A DNA stretch of 33,185 nt from Chloroflexota bacterium (lineage in GTDB: Bacteria; Chloroflexota; UBA4733): assembly GCA_023489405.1 (NCBI GenBank), contig JAMDCW010000050.1:6818-40002 (forward strand). Direction: 5' to 3'. The translations under genes and the position numbers were made by a program. The notes under the pieces are model-generated. The model ran no database searches and was not told the DNA's origin. It was given only the letters and a program-made list of their open reading frames with translations. Shown piece after piece: positions 7,902 through 15,485 of this stretch. How positions within the stretch are numbered: the stretch's first letter is position 1; the number at the start of each line of letters is the position of its first letter.

Positions 7902-8198
7902 GTGAAGCTCGTAACGGTTATCACATACCCGGATGATGCAGCGACATTGATTGAGACTTTACGCCAATCAGATTTTCGTTCTACTCGTCTAGACACTGCT
8001 GGGGGCTTCTTGAAACGTGGTAATGCCACTGTCTTTATCGGTGTTGATAATGATCAAGTCGATGAAGTCCTGCGCATCATTCAAGAGACGTGTAAGCCCC
8101 ACACAGTCAATTCCTCTTCTGATCGTGCAGCGCGATCTGTCCGAACCTCGGCCGCAACTGTCATGGTCCTCAATGTTAGCCGTTTCGAACGGCTATAA
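7902..8198 (+). CDS. Cyclic-di-AMP receptor, PII-like (DarA/PstA family)
   Basis: The 98-aa protein starts MKLVTVITYPDD and contains STRLDTAGGFLKRGN and ATVFIGVDNDQVDEVLRII. These match the ferredoxin-like PII fold and nucleotide-binding loops of the CdaA-type c-di-AMP receptor family (PF06153, DUF970). Such proteins are trimers that bind c-di-AMP between subunits and signal to unknown partners. I use GTG 7902 rather than the track start at 7842, because the family begins here, AGGA is well spaced, and the longer form would overlap a candidate promoter. The C-terminal 25 residues extend past the usual end. It heads a run of envelope-related genes, which may be its targets. Confidence 0.9.
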   Translation: MKLVTVITYPDDAATLIETLRQSDFRSTRLDTAGGFLKRGNATVFIGVDNDQVDEVLRIIQETCKPHTVNSSSDRAARSVRTSAATVMVLNVSRFERL

Positions 8199-8218
8199 GC
8201 GGAGAGGGGAGACGAGCA

Positions 8219-8623
8219 ATGGAAAAGACAAAAGTAATCCAGCTTACCGAAAGTGATTGCTGGGCGGTTGATTATCTCATTCGACACACCTGGAAAGATG
8301 ACGAGGGACCGTCAGGGGTTGCGAAAGGGTTATTGATCAAGGTCTTTAGCCTACTCAAGGAATTTGAAGCTGGCTCTCGTTCACCAACGCTTCCTGTCGC
8401 ATTGACAGAACGTGAATGTTGGTGTATTGATTTCAATATTCGACATGATCTAACGATGGGGCATGAACCTGTTGGTAAACACATCCTCTTACAGGTATTC
8501 GGTCTTATTCTCGAGTTTCAGAATGAGCAGGCGACCGAGGATTCTTTGCGAGGTGTAAATTTCATTCACCGCCCCGCCACAAATAACTTAGATACTCCTT
8601 ATGGCGATAGCACTGATCATTAG
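8219..8623 (+). CDS. Unknown protein made of two tandem copies of a ~55-residue module
   Basis: The 134-aa protein contains two related units. LTESDCWAVDYLIRH (about 8-22) matches LTERECWCIDFNIRH (about 62-76), and AKGLLIKVFSLLKEFE (about 35-50) matches GKHILLQVFGLILEFQ (about 89-104). Each unit has the pattern LTExxCWxxDxxIRH...KxxLxxVFxLxxEF. The Cys, Trp, Asp and His are conserved in both and could form a binding site. The C-terminal 25 residues look disordered. AGAGGGGAGA precedes the ATG. It lies 20 bases after the c-di-AMP receptor gene and 19 bases before the MraY-like gene, so it is probably in the same operon. I do not know the family. Confidence 0.75.
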   Translation: MEKTKVIQLTESDCWAVDYLIRHTWKDDEGPSGVAKGLLIKVFSLLKEFEAGSRSPTLPVALTERECWCIDFNIRHDLTMGHEPVGKHILLQVFGLILEFQNEQATEDSLRGVNFIHRPATNNLDTPYGDSTDH

Positions 8624-8642
8624 CTCATAGTAGCAGCGACGC

Positions 8643-10316
8643 GTGAGTCATAACGCTATATCACCATGGTGGCCTTTCTTATTAGGGTGTCTGAGCGCTC
8701 TGTGCGGTTCGTTCGGTGGTCTTCTCGCTTTGCGCCTATTTCCTGATTTTCGCTCCCGCGAGAATAAATCTGGTGAGTATCGCCATGACGCGCATTTCCC
8801 TACACAGGTCAACTATCGCCTTCCTTCTGTTCTGGGTCCCGTCGTCACCCTTTGTGGGGCCTCCTTGTTTCTCGCCTCCGCATTCTACATACCTGTACTT
8901 CGCCGCCCTCTTCTCGTCATCGCTAGCGTACTCTTGGCGGAAGGCGTGCTTGGATGGGTTGACGACGTATGGAAGTCTCGCGGTGCAGGTCTTTCGGAGC
9001 GAGTACGGCTAGGTGCACAAGGCATCATCTTTATAGGGGTTGCCTCTGGCTTGTTCTGGTCCCAGGCTCCCTTGGCACAAGGCAGCCTGGGGAAACTATT
9101 CAGCGTGATCGGAGCAGTGATTTTCGTTCTCATTGTATTGTCTACAGGCTTCTCCGATGGAATTGATGGCCTCACTGGTAGCTTGACGTTTCTGAGCGGA
9201 ATAGGCTTCGTCGGGATTGGCATCTTTACTGGAAGCTTATTGCTACTGATAGAAAGCGCCATCCTCGTAGGAGTGAGCCTTGCCGTGCTCTTGCTCAATA
9301 TGCCATCGAACTGGACAAGAGGTAGCTCTGTGCACCGGCGTGCTCGGGCCTATATCGGCGATTGCGGCGCACTCATCCTTGGAACGCTCGTTGCTTTACC
9401 GCCTCTTCAAACAGGCAGCACGATATTCTTGCCTTTTATTTGTGCTGCCATAGCCGTGGAAGGTGGTAGCGTCTTCTTGCAGACAGGCGTCCTGACACCG
9501 CTCTATCGTCGCTGGGGACGGCTGAGCCGCTTCGCTCATGCGAAAACGTTCGTACCGCATGTCGAATATCCCCTCCCTTTTCTCGCCACTCCGTTTCATC
9601 ACCACTTCAATTTGCTCGGATGGAAACCTCTGACGGTTGTGCGCTTGCTCTGGTTCTTCCAGGCTCTGGGGATAACCTGGAGTGGTGTCATGCTGTTCGC
9701 TCCGGTAGAAGATCGTCCTGCCCTTTGGCTTTTTGGTATGGCTGGCTTAGTACTAGGGGTTTTTGCAATCGCTCTGTCGAGTAAGCGGATGATCGTGCGC
9801 GTCGAGTGTAGAGGGGCCCAGCAATGGCTAGTGATATCGCGAGGGAGTTTATTGCAAATTGGCCGCTGGCACTTGGAGCGCGAAGCCTTCCGATGCGAAC
9901 TGGCCTCGAACACGTCGAACGCTATGCTCTCTTACGTGGCTGTGATGCATCGCTATGATGCGTGGGCTTTTGCAGCCACTGCCGTGCTGCAGCAAGATCC
10001 ACGTCTCACTCTTGAGCTTGGTCAGCGTATTCGACCTCTGAGCATTATACTGCGCCCAGGTTTATCGCTCGCGCTGATTACCGCCGCCTATCACGAGTGC
10101 ATGCTGGATTCCCTTTTTGCAAGCTGGCGGCGAGCTTTGCGCGAAGTCTACCAAGAAGGACGCCTGGATGTCCTTCTCCAGGAGTGGAGCATGCTCCTTC
10201 ATCAACGAGGAGAAACCGCTCTTGCCGAAGCGGTAACTGCATATCAGACGACGTGTCCCGACACACTGGCCCGTGGATCATCGGTATTGAACGTGCCAGG
10301 ACGTACGGCTGTATGA
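8643..10316 (+). CDS. MraY-like polyprenyl-phosphate glycosyl-1-phosphate transferase with C-terminal domain
   Basis: Residues 1-380 form a roughly ten-helix membrane protein of the MraY/WecA family, which moves a phospho-sugar from a UDP-sugar to undecaprenyl phosphate. Seen motifs are Asp107-Asp108 in GWVDDVWK, SDGIDGLTG (172-180), YIGDCGALILG (Asp240) and TPFHHHFNLLGW (His319-321), the last being diagnostic of MraY. The usual early TPTMGG motif is replaced by RLPSVLGPV. Residues 381-557 are a soluble, Arg- and Leu-rich domain that MraY (about 320-360 aa) does not have. It starts at GTG 8643 without a clear ribosome-binding site and overlaps the next gene by four bases (ATGA). It may be the cell's MraY or a paralogue of other specificity. 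Confidence 0.82.
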   Translation: MSHNAISPWWPFLLGCLSALCGSFGGLLALRLFPDFRSRENKSGEYRHDAHFPTQVNYRLPSVLGPVVTLCGASLFLASAFYIPVLRRPLLVIASVLLAEGVLGWVDDVWKSRGAGLSERVRLGAQGIIFIGVASGLFWSQAPLAQGSLGKLFSVIGAVIFVLIVLSTGFSDGIDGLTGSLTFLSGIGFVGIGIFTGSLLLLIESAILVGVSLAVLLLNMPSNWTRGSSVHRRARAYIGDCGALILGTLVALPPLQTGSTIFLPFICAAIAVEGGSVFLQTGVLTPLYRRWGRLSRFAHAKTFVPHVEYPLPFLATPFHHHFNLLGWKPLTVVRLLWFFQALGITWSGVMLFAPVEDRPALWLFGMAGLVLGVFAIALSSKRMIVRVECRGAQQWLVISRGSLLQIGRWHLEREAFRCELASNTSNAMLSYVAVMHRYDAWAFAATAVLQQDPRLTLELGQRIRPLSIILRPGLSLALITAAYHECMLDSLFASWRRALREVYQEGRLDVLLQEWSMLLHQRGETALAEAVTAYQTTCPDTLARGSSVLNVPGRTAV

Positions 10317-11377
10317 ACTCACCTCACTATGACGATCTTTCCCTTTTACTGTCGGATCCCCAGGTTGTACGCCTGCTCGGCATGCCTGGATCGCTTCAGC
10401 CCGATATCAAAGTCCTATCTTTAGGGAGGTTCTCGCGTAACGAAGTCTACCGGCTGACCGATCCTCAAAGTGAAAAGCCGGTGATCATAAAGATCGTGCG
10501 AAAAGGGACAGATCGGTTTTGGGAACACCATGTACGCCGTGAACATTGGATCCTCCGACTTCTGGAACAATGTGCACCGGAGCTCGCGCCTCATCCATAT
10601 GCCGTAGCGATCAATAGGGATTGGGGCGTGCTCTCGATGGAGATGTGTGCTGGCGATAACCTCGCTTACCTCTTGGAGAACGCATCCACTGTGCCGGCGC
10701 GTCAATCATTGCTAGCAGAAGCGCTTGGCGCATTAGCAATCCTGCACCGTATATTGCTGGAGAATAGCAAGATATTTGAGCGAGTCGTTTCTAGTATTGA
10801 GCTTGATGAAGTCACACCAGTCACGCTCCAGGCACGTTTTCATATTGCCCTACAACGCTTGTTTTCCACTTCGAAAGACTACATCGAGGTGCTCTGGCGT
10901 TCCCGTGGCGCCCTCACCGATGATCTATTCAGCGGTCAGGTCCAGGTCATTCACAATTCACTCGTACCATTGAATATTCTGAAAGAAGAAGAACAAGTTC
11001 GATTCATCGATTGGGAAACTGCAACCGTCGCCGCCCCCGAATGGGATCTCGCCGATCTGCTCTTCAATCCGTTCACTGCCCTACCGCCGGATGCTATCTT
11101 TGATCTCATTGCTCGTTCTTATCAAGGTCTATGGAATGCGCAGCGAACACTTGTTGCTGGGCTTTTGCGCTCTCTCGATTACGCGGCGAGCGCCACCCAA
11201 CAAGCAACGATTGCTGACAGTGACTACGCTGTGCGGTTAAAACAGCGCGCTGCCTGCTATCTTAACCACGCGCGGGAGCTTTGTTTCCAATGTGGTTGGG
11301 CTGTTCTGGGCGACTTTCTCGCTCGCGAGACTGCTCAAACACCTCAGTCAGATGGAAGTGTACCTCCCGCTCGCTGA
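10313..11377 (+). CDS. Aminoglycoside phosphotransferase (APH)-fold kinase-like protein, catalytic Asp missing
   Basis: The 354-aa protein has the APH/choline-kinase layout: an N-lobe with VIIKIVRKG and a Glu-containing helix (REHWILRLL), then the Brenner loop and the metal-binding FIDWETA (Asp233) followed by PEWDLADLLF. In the Brenner motif HxDxxxxN the sequence is HNSLVPLN (214-221), so Ser216 stands where the catalytic Asp should be. It may be a pseudokinase or use another base. I use ATG 10313, which overlaps the MraY-like stop as ATGA. The track start at 10097 lies deep inside the preceding gene. Relatives phosphorylate sugars such as MurNAc/GlcNAc (AmgK), so a cell-wall role is possible but unproven. 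Confidence 0.78.
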   Translation: MNSPHYDDLSLLLSDPQVVRLLGMPGSLQPDIKVLSLGRFSRNEVYRLTDPQSEKPVIIKIVRKGTDRFWEHHVRREHWILRLLEQCAPELAPHPYAVAINRDWGVLSMEMCAGDNLAYLLENASTVPARQSLLAEALGALAILHRILLENSKIFERVVSSIELDEVTPVTLQARFHIALQRLFSTSKDYIEVLWRSRGALTDDLFSGQVQVIHNSLVPLNILKEEEQVRFIDWETATVAAPEWDLADLLFNPFTALPPDAIFDLIARSYQGLWNAQRTLVAGLLRSLDYAASATQQATIADSDYAVRLKQRAACYLNHARELCFQCGWAVLGDFLARETAQTPQSDGSVPPAR

Positions 11378-11450
11378 CTTGAGGCTCCTCAGTTATTGAG
11401 CGTATCATCACGGAGAGTGCGTCATCATTTGAAATTGAGGAAGTTTTCAT

Positions 11451-12272
11451 ATGACCGAGCGAGTCCTTCAACACGGAGAAATGCTAGCCCGCGATATAGC
11501 TAGCTATGAGGTGCCTAGGAGAACAGTTGCTTGCTGGTATCTTGGGCAGGCCTCAATAGTTCTGAAGTGTTCGGTGGGGATACTCCTCATCGACCCCTTT
11601 TTCAGTGAACATCCCGCGCGACTTTTCCCTCCACCATTACAGTGTAGCGAGATAGCTGATGTTACCTGGGTGTTATGTACCCATCATCATCTGGATCACC
11701 TTGATCCAGCTACCATAGGGCCACTCGCTCAGCGTTTCCCCTCGTGTCGTTTTGTGGTTCCTGAACCCCATATCCCGATAGCCATCACGTCTGGCGTCGC
11801 GATGGAGCGCCTCCATCCAGCAATAGTAGGTACATCAATCGAAGTTCCTGGCTTGAAGATCACTCCATTAAGAGCAAAGCATGAAGAGTTTGAAGTCAAC
11901 GAACGTGGCAATCATCTGTATGTTGGTTATATAGTCGAAGTTGACGGCTTACGCCTTTTTCATTCTGGAGATACCGTAGGATTTGATGGCCAAGCAGAAG
12001 ATCTCGTACCCTTCTCTCCCCACGTTGTCTTCCTCCCGATAAATGGCCGCGACTGGGTGCGCAATCGCCGCAACATCGCCGGCAATATGAACTATCGGGA
12101 GGCCCTAGATTTAGCGCACGCTGTGAAAGCCGGTGTAGTTGTTCCTCTTCACTACGATCTCTTCGGAGGGAATACCGAAAACCCGGTTTTCTTCGTCGAT
12201 CACCTCTACCGGACCTTTCCGGCACAAGCTTTCAAGATGCTTGCTGTTGGTGAACGTTTTCTCATTGGCTAG
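11451..12272 (+). CDS. UlaG-like metallo-beta-lactamase-fold hydrolase
   Basis: The 273-aa protein has the metal motif HxHxDH as HHHLDH (His78, His80, Asp82, His83), a later FHSGDT, and HYDLFG near residue 224. ACWYLGQASIVLK at the N-terminus and INGRDWVRNRRNIAGNMN are close to the UlaG family (L-ascorbate-6-phosphate lactonase and related hydrolases), where the region before the C-terminal His is Asn- and Arg-rich. No ascorbate genes are nearby, so the substrate is unknown. GAGGAAG lies seven bases before ATG 11451. It is 73 bases downstream of the kinase-like gene, on the same strand, and could belong to that group. Confidence 0.83.
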   Translation: MTERVLQHGEMLARDIASYEVPRRTVACWYLGQASIVLKCSVGILLIDPFFSEHPARLFPPPLQCSEIADVTWVLCTHHHLDHLDPATIGPLAQRFPSCRFVVPEPHIPIAITSGVAMERLHPAIVGTSIEVPGLKITPLRAKHEEFEVNERGNHLYVGYIVEVDGLRLFHSGDTVGFDGQAEDLVPFSPHVVFLPINGRDWVRNRRNIAGNMNYREALDLAHAVKAGVVVPLHYDLFGGNTENPVFFVDHLYRTFPAQAFKMLAVGERFLIG

Positions 12273-12301
12273 TAGAGCAATTCTAATTGAACATCATACG
12301 T

Positions 12302-12321
12302 AGCTTCTGGGTCAGAGAGCT
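12302..12321. terminator. Weak hairpin between convergent genes
   Basis: AGCTTCTG-GGT-CAGAGAGCT forms an eight-pair stem with one bulged G, between the UlaG-like gene (plus) and the Gfo/Idh gene (minus). No T-run follows it, so a role in termination is only suggested by position. Confidence 0.25.
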
Positions 12322-12381
12322 GTTAGCAGACTGTCACTGTCACGAGAAAAACTCTTGAAGCCGGTCTCCAGGGTAGCGCTG

Positions 12382-13464
12382 CTAGCGAGCGCTATCAATA
12401 TCCCAGGACATTGCTTCTCCGCGCACGAGGAATGATCGAATATCATAAGCACCAGGGTACTGTACTGGAACGTGTCCTTGCTCTACCAGTAGGTCAATCG
12501 GTGTAACCCGCGTGAGCAAAGGCATTGTGATAGCTTCATGGAGGCGAGTAGATTCATATACTGCTAATAGGGCTTCGAGCGTAGCTCTTGCTAGCGTCGC
12601 CTCACCCCGATATTCAGTTACTTTGCCGTTAAGCCAATCTAGTAATCCTTGTGCTTGGCCAGCAAATGGATCATTTTGCTCGATCTCGTATTGTTTCCAT
12701 CCCTGAGTCGATGCGTTCATGAGCTTGACGGTGTTTTCATCTATGATGATTGTTCCCTCGCTGCCATAAATGGTGAAGTTAATCGAGCCATACTTGGTCA
12801 GATCGCTCTCAATCAGAACTTGACATCCGTTAGAAAGCTGCATAAGACCCATACAAGCATCTTCAATCCGCATGGCTCGTTCATAACGGTCGGTTTTGCG
12901 CTCGATATTTCCTATGACCCGCTCTACCTTCGGGTCTCCGAGCACGAAGAGAAGCCCGTCGAGGGTATGGGTGCCCCAATTGAGCAGACCGTCGCGAATT
13001 TGTGACCAAGCTCGTTGTGGTGTGCCAATAGATCCATCTGCTACAAGCGCTCTCGCCAGTTCCCATCCACGATAGAATCGGCGCATGTGGCCAATTGCCA
13101 GTTTCACCTTGTTCCGCTTGGCAGCAACGATCATATTGTCAGCTTCTCCGAGGTTGACCGCCATTGGCTTTTCGCACAGGATCAGCTTTGGTGAATGAGC
13201 AGCGGCAGCAATAGTCATTTCGGCGTGCTGGCCATGCCATGAGCAAACGCTCACCACGTCGAGGTGCTCTCGGTCGAGCATTGCCCGAAAATCCAAGTAG
13301 CGGTGCGTTGGGTCGACGTTATGCTGATCCCCGAAGAGGTTCAACGCCTCACCGTTACTATCAGCGATGGCGACGATCTCGTATTCGGGATGGGCGCGGT
13401 ACCCTCGGGCGTGCGCTCGTGCAATTGACCCTGTGGCGATAATGCCGACACGGACTTTGTCCAT
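12382..13464 (-). CDS. Gfo/Idh/MocA-family oxidoreductase
   Basis: This is a 360-aa NAD(P)-dependent dehydrogenase-like protein. RVGIIATGSIARAHARGY is the Rossmann nucleotide loop, CEKPMAVNLGEADNM near residue 97 has the family Lys, and WGTHTLDGLLFVLGD near 172 is the HxxD/H-type catalytic region. The C-terminal domain binds the sugar-like substrate. AGAGGAG lies ten bases before ATG 13464. It is not a close copy of the 2232-3236 gene. It stands alone, convergent with the UlaG-like gene and divergent from tatA. The substrate cannot be inferred. Confidence 0.88.
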   Translation of the reverse strand: MDKVRVGIIATGSIARAHARGYRAHPEYEIVAIADSNGEALNLFGDQHNVDPTHRYLDFRAMLDREHLDVVSVCSWHGQHAEMTIAAAAHSPKLILCEKPMAVNLGEADNMIVAAKRNKVKLAIGHMRRFYRGWELARALVADGSIGTPQRAWSQIRDGLLNWGTHTLDGLLFVLGDPKVERVIGNIERKTDRYERAMRIEDACMGLMQLSNGCQVLIESDLTKYGSINFTIYGSEGTIIIDENTVKLMNASTQGWKQYEIEQNDPFAGQAQGLLDWLNGKVTEYRGEATLARATLEALLAVYESTRLHEAITMPLLTRVTPIDLLVEQGHVPVQYPGAYDIRSFLVRGEAMSWDIDSAR

Positions 13465-13548
13465 AATTAATAATCCACTCCTCTTTTATAAATCAGTACC
13501 TCTACATGCTGAGGATAGCAACTCGTGCCGCAGAACACTAGGTAGGAT

Positions 13549-13577
13549 TTGTAAGTGCTGGTATTCTGTTTTACATA
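13549..13577 (+). promoter_or_regulatory. Candidate promoter of tatA
   Basis: TTGTAA (13549-13554) and TACATA (13572-13577) are separated by 17 bases. The predicted transcript starts near 13584, about 25 bases before the tatA ATG, leaving room for the GGGGGAA ribosome-binding site. Confidence 0.45.
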
Positions 13578-13608
13578 GCGTGTGTATGGCGCTTAGTGCG
13601 GGGGAAAC

Positions 13609-13797
13609 ATGTTTGGTATTGGGCGGCTTCCAGAGCTCATTATTCTTTTGATCGTTATCTTGCTCATCATCGGTCCGGGTAAGCTGCCATCACTGGGGCG
13701 CGGTCTTGGCGAGATGATTCGAGGTTTTCGCCAAGAGGCGGAGACCGACACCGCGAAGAAGCATGATGGTAGCTCAGAGCCGTCTCCTAAGTCGTAG
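13609..13797 (+). CDS. tatA: Sec-independent (Tat) protein translocase subunit TatA
   Basis: This 62-aa protein has the TatA/E pattern: MFGIGRLPELIILLIVILLI is a short N-terminal membrane helix, followed by GPGKLPSLGRGLGEMIRGFR, the Phe/Gly hinge and amphipathic helix, and a charged Asp/Lys/Ser tail. TatA oligomers form the translocation path for folded, often cofactor-containing proteins. tatC is not adjacent. GGGGGAAAC directly precedes the ATG. rpmE follows about 80 bases later. Confidence 0.93.
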   Translation: MFGIGRLPELIILLIVILLIIGPGKLPSLGRGLGEMIRGFRQEAETDTAKKHDGSSEPSPKS

Positions 13798-13878
13798 GAT
13801 ACTGCCAGGACATTTCACGAACATAGCTCGAGAGCACGGCGTGTTCTGAGCGTGCAATGGACAGAAGGTGATAGAAAC

Positions 13879-14097
13879 GTGAAAGAGAAGATACATCCTA
13901 AATACATCGAAGCGACGGTTACCTGTGTCTGCGGTAATACGTGGAAAACTCGATCGACGAAACCACAGATTCATGTTGAGGTGTGCTCGAACTGCCATCC
14001 ATTCTATACAGGAACACAACGTATTGTTGATACCGCTGGTCAGGTGGAACGGTTCCGCCGTCGTTACAGCCTCGCTGGTTCGGATACTGCTCAATAG
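13879..14097 (+). CDS. rpmE: Large ribosomal subunit protein bL31
   Basis: The 72-aa sequence [20 protein letters not shown] is typical of bL31. The four zinc ligands are present as CVC and CSNC, followed by [20 protein letters not shown], so it is the zinc-binding (C+) form. I start at GTG 13879, with AGAAGGTGAT upstream, rather than at 13852 in the track, because the family starts here. A strong terminator follows, separating it from prfA. Confidence 0.96.
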   Translation: MKEKIHPKYIEATVTCVCGNTWKTRSTKPQIHVEVCSNCHPFYTGTQRIVDTAGQVERFRRRYSLAGSDTAQ

Positions 14098-14108
14098 TGT
14101 TCGGTTTG

Positions 14109-14144
14109 AGGAGGAGCTCCCATCACCAGGGACTCCTCCTTTTG
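14109..14144 (+). terminator. Rho-independent terminator after rpmE
   Basis: AGGAGGAGCTCCC pairs with GGGACTCCTCCT (one bulged base, seven-base loop) and is followed by TTTTGTTGTGTT. It lies 11 bases after the rpmE stop. Confidence 0.85.
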
Positions 14145-14233
14145 TTGTGTTCTGAATCGAGAGAAATTCTCTGCTGCTATTGAGGCGGCGTCGTACTCGA
14201 CGTAGCAAATTGTGGTAAATGGTGGAGGCAGGC

Positions 14234-15322
14234 ATGTTTGAGAAACTAGCTGGGGTTGAAGAGCGTTTTGTAAAACTTGAGGCTCTCTTGGCGGATCCTG
14301 AAGTGGTGACGCAGCCGGCGCTGCTGCAACGCTATGCGCAAGAACATGCACAGCTCGAAGAGATTGTTACGACGTACCGAATGTACCGTCAAGCTCAAGA
14401 GTCGATCCGTACCTATCGGGAAATGTTACGCGATATCACGCTAGAGTTTGAATATCAAGAGCTTGCCCGCGAAGAACTGGTCCATAGCGAATCTGAAGAG
14501 GCCATCCTGCGCGAAAAGCTGCGCCGGTTATTGCTGCCACACGATCCCAACGATGAAAAGAACGTTATTATCGAGGTTCGTGCTGGCGCTGGAGGTGATG
14601 AGGCCGGCCTATTCGCCGCAGATCTCTTCAGAATGTATACCCGCTATGCTGAACGTCAAGGGTGGAACGTAGAAATCATCAGTGGCAATGAAAATGGCAT
14701 TGGCTCATTTCGGGAAGTTGTCTTCAAGGTCAATGGCCGTGGCGCCTATAGCCGGATGAAATATGAGAGTGGCGTACACCGTGTACAGCGCGTGCCGGTG
14801 ACAGAGGCGTCAGGAAGGATCCATACCTCTACAGCTACAGTTGCGGTGCTTCCAGAAGCCGAAGAAGTCGATGTAGACATTAATCCGGAAGATCTGCGGA
14901 TTGACGTATATCGCTCCACTGGACATGGTGGCCAGAGCGTCAACACTACAGATTCAGCGGTACGGATTACTCACTTGCCCACAGGGTTAGTGGTAACGTG
15001 CCAGGATGAAAAGTCTCAGCTCAAGAATAAAGCCAAGGCGCTCATGGTCCTGCGCTCGCGCCTCTATAACCTGGAGCTACAGCGGCGCCAGATGGAGGAG
15101 TCTGCCGCGCGACGTTCTCAAGTTGGCTCCGGTGATCGCAGCGAAAAAATCCGTACGTATAATGTGCCTCAGGATCGAGTGACGGATCACCGCATCAACC
15201 TCACTGTACATAGACTGCCGGATGTGATGGATGGCAATCTCGATCCGCTTATCGATGCTCTGATCGCTGTCGACCAAGCTGAGCGCCTCCAAGCTGAACA
15301 CTACCAAGAAGAAGTTGCTTAG
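14234..15322 (+). CDS. prfA: Peptide chain release factor 1
   Basis: RF1 recognises UAA and UAG stop codons and releases the finished peptide. The GGQ motif in [17 protein letters not shown] lies at residues 232-234, as expected for the family. The N-terminal coiled coil and the [14 protein letters not shown] core are also clear. I use ATG 14234, five bases after GGTGGAGG, rather than ATG 14219 in the track, because that start would lie on top of this ribosome-binding site. The 362-aa length is normal. prmC, which methylates the GGQ glutamine, lies 163 bases downstream. Confidence 0.97.
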   Translation: MFEKLAGVEERFVKLEALLADPEVVTQPALLQRYAQEHAQLEEIVTTYRMYRQAQESIRTYREMLRDITLEFEYQELAREELVHSESEEAILREKLRRLLLPHDPNDEKNVIIEVRAGAGGDEAGLFAADLFRMYTRYAERQGWNVEIISGNENGIGSFREVVFKVNGRGAYSRMKYESGVHRVQRVPVTEASGRIHTSTATVAVLPEAEEVDVDINPEDLRIDVYRSTGHGGQSVNTTDSAVRITHLPTGLVVTCQDEKSQLKNKAKALMVLRSRLYNLELQRRQMEESAARRSQVGSGDRSEKIRTYNVPQDRVTDHRINLTVHRLPDVMDGNLDPLIDALIAVDQAERLQAEHYQEEVA

Positions 15323-15347
15323 TCTGAACTATTCGCGGAGGCGAAGT

Positions 15348-15437
15348 ATGGCACCGGTTGCCGCCCACGTCTCCCGCCCTTCTCCATTAGGGTGGGGGAG
15401 GCGGGTACGGCCATTCTCCCCAGTGCCGGCGGCGTGA
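15348..15437 (+). CDS. Possible 29-aa small ORF between prfA and prmC
   Basis: GCGGAGGCG sits six bases before an ATG that opens 29 codons (MAPVAAHVSRPSPLGWGRRV then a Pro-rich end) and stops at TGA 15435-15437. The strong ribosome-binding site is the main support. The ORF overlaps a GC-rich hairpin (15373-15405). It may be a leader ORF for prmC, a small protein or chance. Confidence 0.25.
   Translation: MAPVAAHVSRPSPLGWGRRVRPFSPVPAA
15373..15405 (+). repeat. GC-rich hairpin between prfA and prmC
   Basis: CCCGCC (15373-15378) pairs with GGCGGG (15400-15405), and the stem continues after a bulge with TTCTCC against GGGGGA, leaving an eight-base loop. No T-run follows. It may weaken read-through, stabilise the prfA mRNA, or be part of a leader structure. 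Confidence 0.45.
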
Positions 15438-15485
15438 GGACTGGTGAATAATCCGGATTAGTGTACGTACCCTACCTCTAGGAAC

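Noticed and set aside
8885-9298. 137-aa minus-strand ORF opposite the MraY-like gene
   Set aside because: Low-complexity Ser/Pro/Thr/Lys composition, as expected from the antisense of membrane-helix codons.
10097-10312. Upstream extension of the kinase-like ORF in the track
   Set aside because: It lies within the MraY-like gene in another frame, has a Ser/Arg-rich shadow composition, and ATG 10313 overlaps the upstream stop in the usual ATGA form.
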